A DNA stretch of 22,475 nt from a virus. Position 1 is the first letter of the stretch. Every line of letters begins with the position of its first letter. Where the stretch lies: positions 1 to 22,475 of the IMG/VR virus record IMGVR_UViG_3300046515_000115; one strand, written 5' to 3'. The position numbers and the translations under genes were made by a program. Positions 14,596 to 21,893 of this stretch are shown piece by piece. The notes beneath the pieces are model-generated. The model saw only the letters and a list, made by a program, of their open reading frames with translations, was not told the DNA's origin and ran no database searches.

Positions 14596-15057
14596 TTAGC
14601 TCGAAGGCGCGACGTTCTGACGTTGCACTTGGCCGAAGCGGAACACAAAACGCTTCGACTTCGCGCGGCCATTGGCCGAACCCGATTGCACGACCGGGCC
14701 AGTGCTCAACTTGCCTTCGGTGCACGTCACCTTCATGCCGTTGGGGTACGTGAACACGATCTGGCAGACGTCACGCGCGGACGACTTGCCCTTGGCCACG
14801 CGGTTCGCGTCCACGAGTGCCGTCAGGTTGATGTCGTCTTGCGACTGCGGAATCACGTTCATCGTGATCTCGATCAGCTGCGGACGCGTCCAGGTGATCA
14901 CGTCGCCGTTCGGACCCATCGCCATGTCGGCAATGTCCAGGTCCGGTGAGTCGAGCGGGTCTGCGTCGTCCGCGAAGGCGGTGACCGTCGTGCCGTTCGG
15001 AAAGGTGTTGGACGCGACGACTTGCGCGCTCAACCCAAAAATGCTGATATCTTCCAT
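14596..15057 (-). CDS. Tail tube protein
   Basis: The 153-aa product of the gene right after the sheath, the standard seat of the tube subunit that forms the inner DNA channel. It is beta-rich and shows the signature stretches MEDISIFGLSAQVV, FPNGTTVTAFADDADPL, NVIPQSQDDINLTALVDANR and VFTYPNGMKVTCTEGKL, ending with ANGRAKSKRFVFRFGQ. These are repeated in the 165-aa paralogue. Ribosome site GGAG is 6 nt before the ATG. Upstream lies an 81-nt gap with a promoter-like leader, suiting a highly expressed gene. The length is typical of tube proteins. The tube call rests on synteny and on length; the family is not named by any sequence-only diagnostic I can quote. Confidence 0.8.
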   Translation of the reverse strand: MEDISIFGLSAQVVASNTFPNGTTVTAFADDADPLDSPDLDIADMAMGPNGDVITWTRPQLIEITMNVIPQSQDDINLTALVDANRVAKGKSSARDVCQIVFTYPNGMKVTCTEGKLSTGPVVQSGSANGRAKSKRFVFRFGQVQRQNVAPSS

Positions 15058-15063
15058 TTACAA

Positions 15064-15107
15064 CTCCGTGAAGTGGTCCGATTATACCGGCGCGGCTGAT
15101 GTCCCAA
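15064..15107 (-). promoter_or_regulatory. Promoter-like leader before the tail tube gene
   Basis: On the minus strand TTGGGA (15107-15102), 15 nt, perfect TATAAT (15086-15081), 13 nt, GGAG (15067-15064), then 6 nt to the ATG at 15057. All four spacings equal those before the spike gene. It stands in one of the few non-coding gaps, just after the sheath stop. The 15-nt spacer is short for sigma-70. Confidence 0.5.
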
Positions 15108-15130
15108 ACACTCAGGAGACGCCAGCCGCG
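15091..15130 (-). repeat. Hairpin between sheath and tube genes
   Basis: Perfect 8-bp inverted repeat CGCGGCTG (15091-15098) and CAGCCGCG (15123-15130) with a 24-nt loop containing the TTGGGA element. It begins 8 nt after the sheath stop. No U-tract follows. It may protect the sheath mRNA end or act together with the leader. Confidence 0.4.
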
Positions 15131-15138
15131 AGCGCCGT

Positions 15139-16659
15139 TTAGATCAGTACGTCGCTGCCGTTAACAGCGCGGATTGCATCGCTCTTCGCGTACACGAACT
15201 GGTAGTTGGCCACCCATTCTTCCAGGTCGCTGTTCGGGTTCGTTTGCGATGTGAACGTGATGCTCAGCCAGTAGCCAAGCGTCTGCACCTGACGCCACGC
15301 GTTCGCATCACCGGTGATCTGCGTGATGAAGAGTTGCTGCACTGCGCTCAACGTCTTGCCAGCGGAGATCACGCCGTTGGTTTGCGCCAGCGTGATCGTC
15401 GGTTGCATCACGCCCAGAAGCATGGCCGCGCCAATCGGGTCTGCCGGCACTTCCGGAACGTTCAGGAAGAGGCTCATGAAGTTCGCGGCGAACGCCGACT
15501 TCAGCCACATCTCGTTGGCGAACGTGTTCATGTCCACCGCAGCCGTCGAGCCACCACACAGAACGCCGCGCTGGTAGAACGCGAGTTGCTGACCGGCGCT
15601 TTGCGTCACGCCGATGTAGTTGCCGCGCGAGGCGTCCACGGTATCCGCCGTGGTATCGTCGCTCACCGTGATGTTGCGGTTTGCGAACTGATAGAACATG
15701 TAGTTCTGCGACGCTGCTGCCGCACTGTAATTCGTTGCGGCCAGAATCTCGCAAGGCGACTGCTCGATGAAGTCGTTGGCCTGCGTCGTGGACAGGATGT
15801 TGATCGCCACGCCGCTGAAGCCCTTGATCAGTGCAAAGAGCGTCTGCAGATTCGCGAGCGGCGTTGCCAGCGAATAGATGAACTTGTTGTTCTGGCTGTC
15901 GGTCCACTGCGAGATCGCGGCAATCTGCGAATTGGTGAGAGGCGTGGAAGGCGTGCAGTAGACAAACGAACCGAAGTTGTCGCTGATTCCGGCCGATTTG
16001 GACACTGCTACGTCAGCGGTATCAGCCGCCTGCCCAGCAACGAGGATCGTGCCGCCTGTCGTCCAACCAAGAAGCGCGGACACGTCCGTGGTCAGGCCGG
16101 TCGGAGTCGCGGACAGCGTACCAGCGCCAGGCGAGGAACCCGTCAGAACGAACTGGTTGGTGTTGGTGTTGAACGACACCGTGCAGGTCGCCAGCTGCGA
16201 GTCCGACACAGCGCGGAGAGCCGTCTGCAGGATCGCCGCGACTTGCGTCAACGTGGTCGCGGCGGAGAAGTCCAGCCCTGTGACCGGCAGCGCGGTCGCA
16301 CCGTCGTTGATCGTCAGCGTACCGGCTGAGATGGCAACGAACGCGGCCAGCACCTTCGCGATGGTATCGCCAACGATCATCGGAGCAATCGCCGCCGATA
16401 CCCAACGCGCAAACGAGATGCGCGCAGGCGACGTGATCGACTTGCTGATGAACGAGAAGTAGGCGAGCGCGCGAAAGTACTCTTCCGACTGGGTGCCGAA
16501 GTACGCGCCGACTGCTGTGGCGTTTTGGAACTCGGCCACGAGACCAGGCGGCAGCAAGTTGTTCTGGGTGATCGCGCGCATGATCAACTGGCGCTGTGCT
16601 ACCGCTGCGCCAGCGCCCACGCCGGATACGATTTTGATATAACGGGACTGGCTAATCAC
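15139..16659 (-). CDS. Contractile tail sheath protein (DUF3383-like)
   Basis: A 506-aa sheath subunit, whose contraction drives the tube through the cell envelope. It matches the DUF3383 pattern: N-terminal SRYIKIVSGVGAG, QRQLIMRAI with LLPPGLVAEFQNA, then a VGAYFGTQSEEYFRALAYFS stretch, followed by SKSITSPARISFARWV. Later come IAAISQWTDSQNNKFIYSLA, the SPCEILAATNY-SAA region with NYMFYQF, and a C-terminal VQTLGYWLSITFTSQTN segment. The start is GTG at 16659, with AAGGAG 8 nt upstream. No ATG sits near. It is followed by the tube gene, as in other myoviruses. Confident from pattern, length and synteny. Confidence 0.9.
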   Translation of the reverse strand: MISQSRYIKIVSGVGAGAAVAQRQLIMRAITQNNLLPPGLVAEFQNATAVGAYFGTQSEEYFRALAYFSFISKSITSPARISFARWVSAAIAPMIVGDTIAKVLAAFVAISAGTLTINDGATALPVTGLDFSAATTLTQVAAILQTALRAVSDSQLATCTVSFNTNTNQFVLTGSSPGAGTLSATPTGLTTDVSALLGWTTGGTILVAGQAADTADVAVSKSAGISDNFGSFVYCTPSTPLTNSQIAAISQWTDSQNNKFIYSLATPLANLQTLFALIKGFSGVAINILSTTQANDFIEQSPCEILAATNYSAAAASQNYMFYQFANRNITVSDDTTADTVDASRGNYIGVTQSAGQQLAFYQRGVLCGGSTAAVDMNTFANEMWLKSAFAANFMSLFLNVPEVPADPIGAAMLLGVMQPTITLAQTNGVISAGKTLSAVQQLFITQITGDANAWRQVQTLGYWLSITFTSQTNPNSDLEEWVANYQFVYAKSDAIRAVNGSDVLI

Positions 16660-16671
16660 GTTCGTGACTCC

Positions 16672-17175
16672 TTATGGATTGACTTTGCTGGTGACACCCT
16701 GCCAAAGCTGGGAAGAGTCAATCAGCGGTTTGTTGAAGCCTTTATTCTCGACAGTGGATGCCGCGTTAGGCTCCCAGCCGCCGTCTCTGATGCTTGTTAC
16801 GATGCAACCCTCCAGCGCCAGCCCTATTTGACCCAGTGCTTGCTCAGGTTTTATCTTTCCCTTGATCAGCTGATCTGCGATCTTTTTCTGGATCGACTTA
16901 CGCGACTTGCCGAACTTCGAGTGCGCCAGCCGCATGAATGGTCGCGCCGGTATCGTGATGGTCTTTTCACCACGATTGATCGTTGCGCCAAACTCTTGGA
17001 TGCGCGCGATGCGAGCAATAGGAGTACCAACTAATTTTTCATCAATTGGCTTTCCGTTTGCCCGCGTTCCGGCCTTGTACCGATTTGATTCAAACCAACC
17101 TGCTTCGACGGATTGACCCTTGAGCGTCTTCAGCGCTTTTATGTGCTTGTCAACAAGGGTTTCACGCTTGGCCAT
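16672..17175 (-). CDS. Tail completion/neck protein, virion-morphogenesis-like
   Basis: A 167-aa basic protein of the head-tail joining group. Visible are a Lys-rich start (MAKRETLVDKHIKALKTL), then SVEAGWFESNRY, the IARIARIQEFGATI motif and IPARPFMRLAHSKF, which together are typical of gpG/gp10-type tail completion proteins. The end (LIDSSQLWQGVTSKVNP) matches the usual L-x-D-[ST]-x-x-L ending of the group. It sits between the neck terminator-like gene and the sheath, where tail completion proteins are normally encoded. Ribosome site before the ATG at 17175 is weak, with a small gap after the upstream stop at 17183. Role in the tail-head interface is inferred from family and place. Confidence 0.75.
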   Translation of the reverse strand: MAKRETLVDKHIKALKTLKGQSVEAGWFESNRYKAGTRANGKPIDEKLVGTPIARIARIQEFGATINRGEKTITIPARPFMRLAHSKFGKSRKSIQKKIADQLIKGKIKPEQALGQIGLALEGCIVTSIRDGGWEPNAASTVENKGFNKPLIDSSQLWQGVTSKVNP

Positions 17176-17182
17176 TTCAATC

Positions 17183-17755
17183 TCAAGGTAGTACTGGGAA
17201 GACTCCAGCGCCAGATATGCCGACTACCGTCTTACCCACCACGACATTCGTTGCACCGACAGAGAACGTAATCGTTCGCTTGTGCTGCAACACAACGTCA
17301 AAATTCGCATTCGCTTCGAACAAGTGGCGCTCATCGCGAAAGTAAGGATTCCTTATCTCACCAACGCGAAGACTGCTTACGCCCTGGCCGATCAACGTGG
17401 CTATGGTACGCCGCGAGTTGATGAATAATTTCATGTAGTTTACTACATCGGCTGCGGTCGGAAGGCTCAGGTTGGTTGGGTCTTGGGGCACGAGAGCCGA
17501 CACTTGAAATGTCGTCTCAGTCCATTGCGATTCCGTCTGCACGAATGTATTCGTGGCAGGATCGTACTGGTCATAAGTTACTTCCGGCCACCCATAAGCG
17601 TGGTCAAACAGCTTCTCGAAGAAGACGGTTGGAGCGGTCGGAATGCCTTCTTGCGTCGGTTGGTCCTTCTGGAGAACGACATAGTTCCACCCAGCCTGGG
17701 CACTAGCGGCTTCTAGCTGGGTTGCGAAGAGATCGATAAGGGCGTTGTCAAGCAT
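17183..17755 (-). CDS. Phage neck/tail terminator-like protein (LIC_12616-like)
   Basis: A 190-aa protein that probably caps the tube and sheath at the neck. Family-like features are ALIDLFATQLEAASAQAGWN, the QPTQEGIPTAPTVFFEKLFD stretch with FEKL, the QWTETTFQVSALVPQDP strand pair, and TAADVVNYMKLFINSRRTIA followed by GVSSLRVGEIRNPYFRDERH. Here the R-x-x-E-I-R-N-P-Y-F-x-D-E-x-x-x-F-E pattern is the most striking. The end is a short hydrophobic beta region. The ATG at 17755 is 3 nt after the collar-like stop. The family label rests on recalled pattern and I am moderately sure; the neck position is well supported by synteny. Confidence 0.72.
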   Translation of the reverse strand: MLDNALIDLFATQLEAASAQAGWNYVVLQKDQPTQEGIPTAPTVFFEKLFDHAYGWPEVTYDQYDPATNTFVQTESQWTETTFQVSALVPQDPTNLSLPTAADVVNYMKLFINSRRTIATLIGQGVSSLRVGEIRNPYFRDERHLFEANANFDVVLQHKRTITFSVGATNVVVGKTVVGISGAGVFPVLP

Positions 17756-17758
17756 CGG

Positions 17759-18145
17759 TCAGTTCGGACCAGTAGCGCCGGTTTTGATGCGAACGGCAAG
17801 GCAAGTTGCCCACCCATCCTGCTGGAACCAGCTTTGGCCGTTCTCCATTTGGTAAAGGTCGCCGTTGTAAATGAACCGGTCGCCGCTAGCATCACGCTGC
17901 AGATCGACCATGTTCAACGAAGCATACACTTGGACATAGAAGCTGTTGAAGTTCAGCCCCAGGTCGGCGTAGCTATTCCGGTTCACTGCCTGCACGCTCG
18001 CGCTCAGAGCGGTCGGCGCGGCGAATCCGGGCACCCACTGACGCGCGGAATTCAACACGCGGTCAGAAGCGGAGTAATACTGAACCGACTGAAACTTTAT
18101 CAGCCGGTTAGCTCTCCGAAGCAAATTGGAACCTGGAATACTCAC
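17759..18145 (-). CDS. Phage collar/head-tail connector protein
   Basis: A 128-aa neck protein. The start MSIPGSNLLRRANRLIKFQS and the middle SVQAVNRNSYADLGLNFNSF with YVQVYASLN are typical of the small collar group. It ends in a strand-rich FIYNGDLYQMENGQSWFQQD and WATCLAV region. It probably joins the connector to the tail completion proteins. The ATG overlaps the DUF4054 stop as ATGA (18142-18145), so the two are coupled. Length and position fit the group; the function of the family is known mainly from structural context. Confidence 0.72.
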   Translation of the reverse strand: MSIPGSNLLRRANRLIKFQSVQYYSASDRVLNSARQWVPGFAAPTALSASVQAVNRNSYADLGLNFNSFYVQVYASLNMVDLQRDASGDRFIYNGDLYQMENGQSWFQQDGWATCLAVRIKTGATGPN

Positions 18146-18603
18146 CAGAAGACTCCACCGACTTTGCGGAACCCGACGCGCTCAGGGAGTCCGCCGACAT
18201 AGATGCCACCCACCGCCTTGACCTGCAGGAGCGCGAGCAGCATCTTGCCGTACTGCGTTTGGTTGAGCCAGTACTCCCAACCGTCTTTGACAGGCGGTGG
18301 GAGTTCAGACACGCTGACGGCACCAATGCTTGCCGAAGTCTCGATGCCGCCTGCCATGCCAGGGTCTTCGCCAGCCGCGACGTTATTCGCGTCTTGCGTG
18401 AACAAGGTCATGATGTGCGCGCACATGCAATCGATAGCCAGCTGCAATGACGCGCCGTTCAGACTATTGCACGGATTGTCGTTCGTGCTAATGTAATCCG
18501 TGGCAACCGTCCAATACAGCTGGATGGTTGTTGAAGGATAAGTCGTCGTGTTGGCGAACGCCTTGAAGAGCGCTCTGAAATTCGCGTCATTGTATGCCGG
18601 CAT
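18142..18603 (-). CDS. Head-tail connector protein, DUF4054-like
   Basis: A 153-aa head-completion protein that binds below the portal. DUF4054-type features are an N-terminal FRALFKAFANTTTYPSTTIQ helix-turn, LQLAIDCMCAHIMTLF, and the conserved ETSASIGAVSVSELPPP stretch. WEYWLNQTQYGKMLLALLQV and a final GGLPERVGFRKVGGVF follow. This order (T-x-YG-x-x-LL-x-L-L, then G-x-Y-x-GG-x-PE) is characteristic. Start ATG at 18603 lies 3 nt after the upstream stop. It opens the connector group (connector, collar, neck terminator, tail completion). Confidence 0.85.
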   Translation of the reverse strand: MPAYNDANFRALFKAFANTTTYPSTTIQLYWTVATDYISTNDNPCNSLNGASLQLAIDCMCAHIMTLFTQDANNVAAGEDPGMAGGIETSASIGAVSVSELPPPVKDGWEYWLNQTQYGKMLLALLQVKAVGGIYVGGLPERVGFRKVGGVFW

Positions 18604-18606
18604 CGC

Positions 18607-19065
18607 TTATTCCTGCGAGAGTTCTTTCGACGGAACCTTGACCTTGATGCGCTGGCCAATGGTATCCTTCGTCAGCTGCTTGAACGGGTCTTCCTGGTTC
18701 ATTCCGGACGCCACCTTGGCTACGGCTTTGTGGTCGCTGGAGATGTCCTTGCCCAAGACTTCCAAGAAGCCGCCTTCCAGGTGCTTCTTGAACAGCCAGT
18801 GATCCTTGACGCGGTCGTAGTCCTCGTCACTCAGCGGCGTAACGATGCCTTTCGCCGTCCACAGCGGACTGCCGTTGAGGTCGTCTGCGCGCACGCCAAA
18901 GCCGCTCTTTCCGCTCGGACGGTCCGCGCCGCCACGGATGAGAACCGGGTTGGGATCGGGCACCGGCAGCGGCACGGCGTTGCGACTCGTGTTGTTGTCG
19001 CCGCGCAGAGTGTAGGTGCGATACGAGACGGCGTTTGCCATCGTGGAGACTACGTAAACAGTCAT
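18607..19065 (-). CDS. Hypothetical head protein downstream of the capsid gene (152 aa)
   Basis: Family not recognised. It begins MTVYVVSTMANAVSYRTYTL, then has a proline-rich VPLPVPDPNPVLIRGGADRP loop and FGVRADDLNG. A GIVTPLSDEDYDRVKDHWLF helix follows, and HLEGGFLEVL. The C-terminal half is charged and helical (LTKDTIGQRIKVKVPSKELS). No signal peptide or membrane segment. It lies between the capsid and connector genes, so a capsid-binding or assembly role is likely. Its ATG is preceded by AAGGAC, and its transcript must either read through the terminator at 19125-19155 or start afresh after it. No convincing promoter is seen in the gap. Confidence 0.7.
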   Translation of the reverse strand: MTVYVVSTMANAVSYRTYTLRGDNNTSRNAVPLPVPDPNPVLIRGGADRPSGKSGFGVRADDLNGSPLWTAKGIVTPLSDEDYDRVKDHWLFKKHLEGGFLEVLGKDISSDHKAVAKVASGMNQEDPFKQLTKDTIGQRIKVKVPSKELSQE

Positions 19066-19124
19066 GGTATTCAGTCCTTGTAATTACGTGGCGGTCAGCC
19101 CCTGAAGCCTATGCCATCGATAGT

Positions 19125-19155
19125 AAAACGGCCTGGCACGTCGCCGCACCAGGCC
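19125..19155 (-). terminator. Rho-independent terminator after the major capsid gene
   Basis: On the minus strand a 10-bp stem, GGCCTGGTGC/GTGCCAGGCC (two wobble pairs), with a 6-nt loop (GGCGAC) is followed by GTTTTACT. It starts 22 nt after the capsid stop and lies in a 112-nt gap. It probably reduces expression of the genes to the left relative to the capsid gene (partial terminator). Confidence 0.75.
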
Positions 19156-19177
19156 TTCCTCTAACGCCTCGCGGCGA

Positions 19178-20317
19178 TTAGATGCCGGTCACGCGAACGA
19201 CAGCCCACGGACGCTTGCACAGTGTGCCAGCCGTACCGTTCGAATAATCTTCGACATACGATTTGGCCCGCTTCTCGACGCCCAACGTCACAAACTTGGT
19301 TTGCACCAGTTGGACGAAAGTTTCGCCGCCGTCCGTGGAACCGTCCACCGACGAATCGATTTCCTCTGCGAAGAGATAGAACACGTCAGCGCCGCTGTTT
19401 GCCGCGCCCAGTTCCGGTGCCGAAACCACACGGATTTTCGGGTACGTCTGCGTCAGCCAGTCACGCACCGACACGCCGAAGTCCGTGGTCACCGACAGGT
19501 AATCCACCTTGTCGGTCGGCAGCGCCAAAGTCATCTCGACTTTTTCCGGATCGATCTGATCTTGCGACTGCGTGCGCAGCTGCACGATTGCCATCCGGAT
19601 GTCGCCGGTGATGCCTTGGAACGTACCGTTCACGCCGTTCCAGCCGCCCGTCACGCTCGAAGCGATGAATGCCGGCAGCACCGGATCATTCAGGAACCCG
19701 AACGTTTGGTTGTTGCCCGAATTCCAGCCGTAGAAGCCGATGGCGTTGCGGAAAATTTCCAGACCGACAGCCGAACCTTGACGCTTGGTTTCTGCCGACG
19801 ACAGGCGCATTGCCGCGCTGCGACCTTCTTCCAGCAGACCGACCTGGATGCCGAGTTCACCGCGCACGATCGTACGCTTGATGAAGTTCGTGTTCCAGTT
19901 GGACAGCGGGATGTTCGTGAAGTCGCCGTATTCCGTGGCGGTCGCGGCAGGTTCCACGATGCCCTGCACGATTTCCTGGTCTTCCCAGCTGCCGACCGTC
20001 TTCACGCCAATGATGTCGTCGATCTTGCGAGCGGCAGTCATCACCTTGATGAAACCCGGCAACCAGGTTTGCAGAAACTGAATCGGCGTCGGCAGCGATC
20101 CAGCCGTGGCCGGTGCGACGAATGCCGAGTCCATTGCGCCGGTCTGGCGCTGCTCGTGCAAGTGTTGAACTTGACGAAGCACCGTGTCGTGGTCGAACAC
20201 GATGCCGAACTTCTCGGCAAGCTTGTTCACCGCTGCAACGGTGATCTCTTTGCTGTCCATCGCCAACGGGCGCACTTTGCGCGGAGCGATGGACGAGCGG
20301 GTTTTGGAAAGTTGCAT
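19178..20317 (-). CDS. Major capsid protein (DUF2184-like)
   Basis: A 379-aa capsid shell protein. DUF2184-type features: a [20 protein letters not shown] segment near 87-106, then [20 protein letters not shown] with [20 protein letters not shown]. After these, [37 protein letters not shown] and [20 protein letters not shown] with FLNDP follow. The C-terminal part has [20 protein letters not shown] and a final [20 protein letters not shown]. Start is the ATG at 20317, with AAAGGAG 10 nt upstream; an internal ATG at residue 20 lacks a ribosome site. The N-terminal basic region ([11 protein letters not shown]) may face the scaffold or be cut by the protease. The gene ends close to a terminator, fitting high expression. 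Confidence 0.92.
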   Translation of the reverse strand: MQLSKTRSSIAPRKVRPLAMDSKEITVAAVNKLAEKFGIVFDHDTVLRQVQHLHEQRQTGAMDSAFVAPATAGSLPTPIQFLQTWLPGFIKVMTAARKIDDIIGVKTVGSWEDQEIVQGIVEPAATATEYGDFTNIPLSNWNTNFIKRTIVRGELGIQVGLLEEGRSAAMRLSSAETKRQGSAVGLEIFRNAIGFYGWNSGNNQTFGFLNDPVLPAFIASSVTGGWNGVNGTFQGITGDIRMAIVQLRTQSQDQIDPEKVEMTLALPTDKVDYLSVTTDFGVSVRDWLTQTYPKIRVVSAPELGAANSGADVFYLFAEEIDSSVDGSTDGGETFVQLVQTKFVTLGVEKRAKSYVEDYSNGTAGTLCKRPWAVVRVTGI

Positions 20318-20351
20318 GACTCTCTCGCTCCTTTAGTTTGCGTTGTGCCGA

Positions 20352-20972
20352 TTAGGGCATTTGTGCGGTGGACAGGGCCGACACCGGTGCACCGACGCTC
20401 GACGCGCCGATGGTGCTGGTGTTGATGAGCTTCGCACCCGGAATCAGCGTGAAGCCGGTCGGAGCCGCGCTGCCTGCCGGCACGCTGATCAGGCCACCCA
20501 GCGGAATCGCTTGCGGGTTGTTCGCGCCGCTGATGCCGACCGGTGCGTATGCGAGTTGGTCGCCGAAGTTCATGGTCTTGCTGGCGGTCGTCTCGTTGAA
20601 GAGTTCCACCACCAGGCCAGGGAACATGTCCGTGAATTCGGCTTCGGAGCCAATCGGCAGATCCATCGAAGCGGCCAGCGCGTTGCCGGCAGCGCCGTAC
20701 AGTGCGTGATGCTGCGGATGGCAGAGGATACCGAAGAACACAGCGCCGCCGACGACGACGAGTGCTTCACGAGCCGCGACCGTGGTGCCGGTTGCCGGGA
20801 CTTCGCCCGAATAGCCAAACACGCGCGACATGCGGTTGGTCGATGCGGCCGGATCGGCACCGACAGTTGCCGAGTTGATGCGCGCCGGTTTGGCACGACG
20901 CGGGCCATCGTTCACGAACTGGCCTGCGAAGCCAGTCGTGTAGGCCCGTTGAACGGAAGTCTGCAGGGACAT
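20352..20972 (-). CDS. Capsid decoration/structural cement protein (Gp24-like)
   Basis: A 206-aa protein that probably stabilises the shell after expansion. It resembles the structural cement Gp24 group: MSLQTSVQRAYTTGFAGQFV, GPRRAKPARINSA, NRMSRVFGYSGEV, and ALVVVGGAVFFGILCHPQHH, with a closing ISVPAGSAAPTGFTLIPGAK strand region. It is Ala/Gly-rich with no membrane segment, and the VFGYSGE motif with a later G-x-x-FFGIL is the best signature. The ATG is preceded by AAGGAG, which lies inside the end of the scaffold gene, 6 nt away. Position between scaffold and capsid genes is standard for this protein. Confidence 0.82.
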   Translation of the reverse strand: MSLQTSVQRAYTTGFAGQFVNDGPRRAKPARINSATVGADPAASTNRMSRVFGYSGEVPATGTTVAAREALVVVGGAVFFGILCHPQHHALYGAAGNALAASMDLPIGSEAEFTDMFPGLVVELFNETTASKTMNFGDQLAYAPVGISGANNPQAIPLGGLISVPAGSAAPTGFTLIPGAKLINTSTIGASSVGAPVSALSTAQMP

Positions 20973-20978
20973 TTTCTT

Positions 20979-21893
20979 TTACTCCTTGAAATACGCGTCG
21001 ATTGCCGGCACTTCTTGCAGCGCGGCATCAGCGGTGCGTTTGGATTGGACGGACGTTGCGTTGCTCTTTCGCGCAGCTTCCAGGCCGGTCAAATAGGCGT
21101 CCAAAGCAAAGGACTCCTGACCTTTCGCGACCTTCAGCTTCAGCTTCTTCACCCCATAAAGAACGACGTCACGAGATGTTGCAGATGCGAGGTCCATGGC
21201 CCCGTCAAATGCGCCAACCACCTTAGACAGCCGGTCAATGAAGCGACCCTTAAGAGCAAGGTCAGCATGGAAAGAGCGAAGCGCAGCGTCAGCACCTGTG
21301 TGCTTTCCTGCTGCCGGGCCTTCCGACGCGCTGCCCTGTTCGCCGGTCGCACCGTTGCCTTCGTCCTCACCTTCGCGTGCCGTTCCTTCCAGCCCTTCAA
21401 CGGTGTCCGTTCCTTCTTCTGCGGCTCCATTGGCACCCTCGCCTTCGTCGCCGCTCGCAGCACCACCCGCCACTTGTTTCAGCTGGGCAAGGATCGCTTC
21501 GAGTTGGCTGATCAATTGGGCCGCGCCGCCTTCGCCACCAGCCGCTTCACCGCCTGCGCCTTCGGCACCAGCAGCGCCAGCATCTTCTTCACCTTCTTCG
21601 CCGCCTGCAGCAGCGCCTTGCGCGGTCGGTTCAGCGGCGACTTCGCCGGTGCCCGTTTCGCTTCCCATCGCGCCACCTTCAGCGCCAGTCGCTGCCGAAC
21701 CCGTTTCACCGGCAGCTGCGGCATTCGCCGTGCCCGCTTCAGCGCCTGCTGCACCAGCCTCCGCGCCTTCCTGATGAGCAGGTTCGGTGGCCTCCTCACT
21801 CAAGAACTGCTCGAATGTGGGCAGAAGCGCTTTCAGCTGGGCTTGCAGCTGCGCAACCACGCTGCTGTCGAGAGCCTTGCCTTTGCGTTTCAT
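20979..21893 (-). CDS. Nested scaffolding protein from an internal start (putative)
   Basis: An in-frame ATG at 21893 is preceded by GGAG with 5-nt spacing, giving a 304-aa product identical to the C-terminal part of the protease gene (starts MKRKGKALDSSVVAQLQAQL). This is the arrangement of lambda C/Nu3, where a scaffold is made from inside the protease gene. The sequence is low-complexity: runs rich in Ala, Gly and Glu from about residue 42 to 200, with an interrupting helix (LISQLEAILAQLKQV), then a helical capsid-binding-like end. Scaffolds are typically acidic and helical, which fits. The internal start is supported by the ribosome site and by the shift from protease to scaffold sequence at that point; it has not been shown. 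Confidence 0.65.
   Translation of the reverse strand: MKRKGKALDSSVVAQLQAQLKALLPTFEQFLSEEATEPAHQEGAEAGAAGAEAGTANAAAAGETGSAATGAEGGAMGSETGTGEVAAEPTAQGAAAGGEEGEEDAGAAGAEGAGGEAAGGEGGAAQLISQLEAILAQLKQVAGGAASGDEGEGANGAAEEGTDTVEGLEGTAREGEDEGNGATGEQGSASEGPAAGKHTGADAALRSFHADLALKGRFIDRLSKVVGAFDGAMDLASATSRDVVLYGVKKLKLKVAKGQESFALDAYLTGLEAARKSNATSVQSKRTADAALQEVPAIDAYFKE

Noticed and set aside
14591-14725. Longer N-terminus for the plug-like gene
   Set aside because: Overlaps the tube gene by about 130 nt and adds an Arg/Trp-rich stretch unlike the family; the ATG at 14590 gives the expected length.
15244-16329. Plus-strand open frame of 361 codons over the sheath gene
   Set aside because: Antisense of the sheath gene; Arg-rich, with no recognisable motif.
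17746-17751. Perfect TTGACA on the minus strand
   Set aside because: It is codons 1-3 of the neck protein gene (ATG-CTT-GAC-AAC); no -10 box at 16-18 nt.
19301-20425. Plus-strand open frame of 374 codons over the capsid gene
   Set aside because: Antisense of the major capsid gene; composition (Arg/His-rich) typical of a shadow frame.
20979-21780. GC-rich repetitive DNA in the scaffold region, considered as a tandem repeat
   Set aside because: It codes Ala/Gly/Glu-rich low complexity without a fixed repeat unit; no exact tandem copies noticed.
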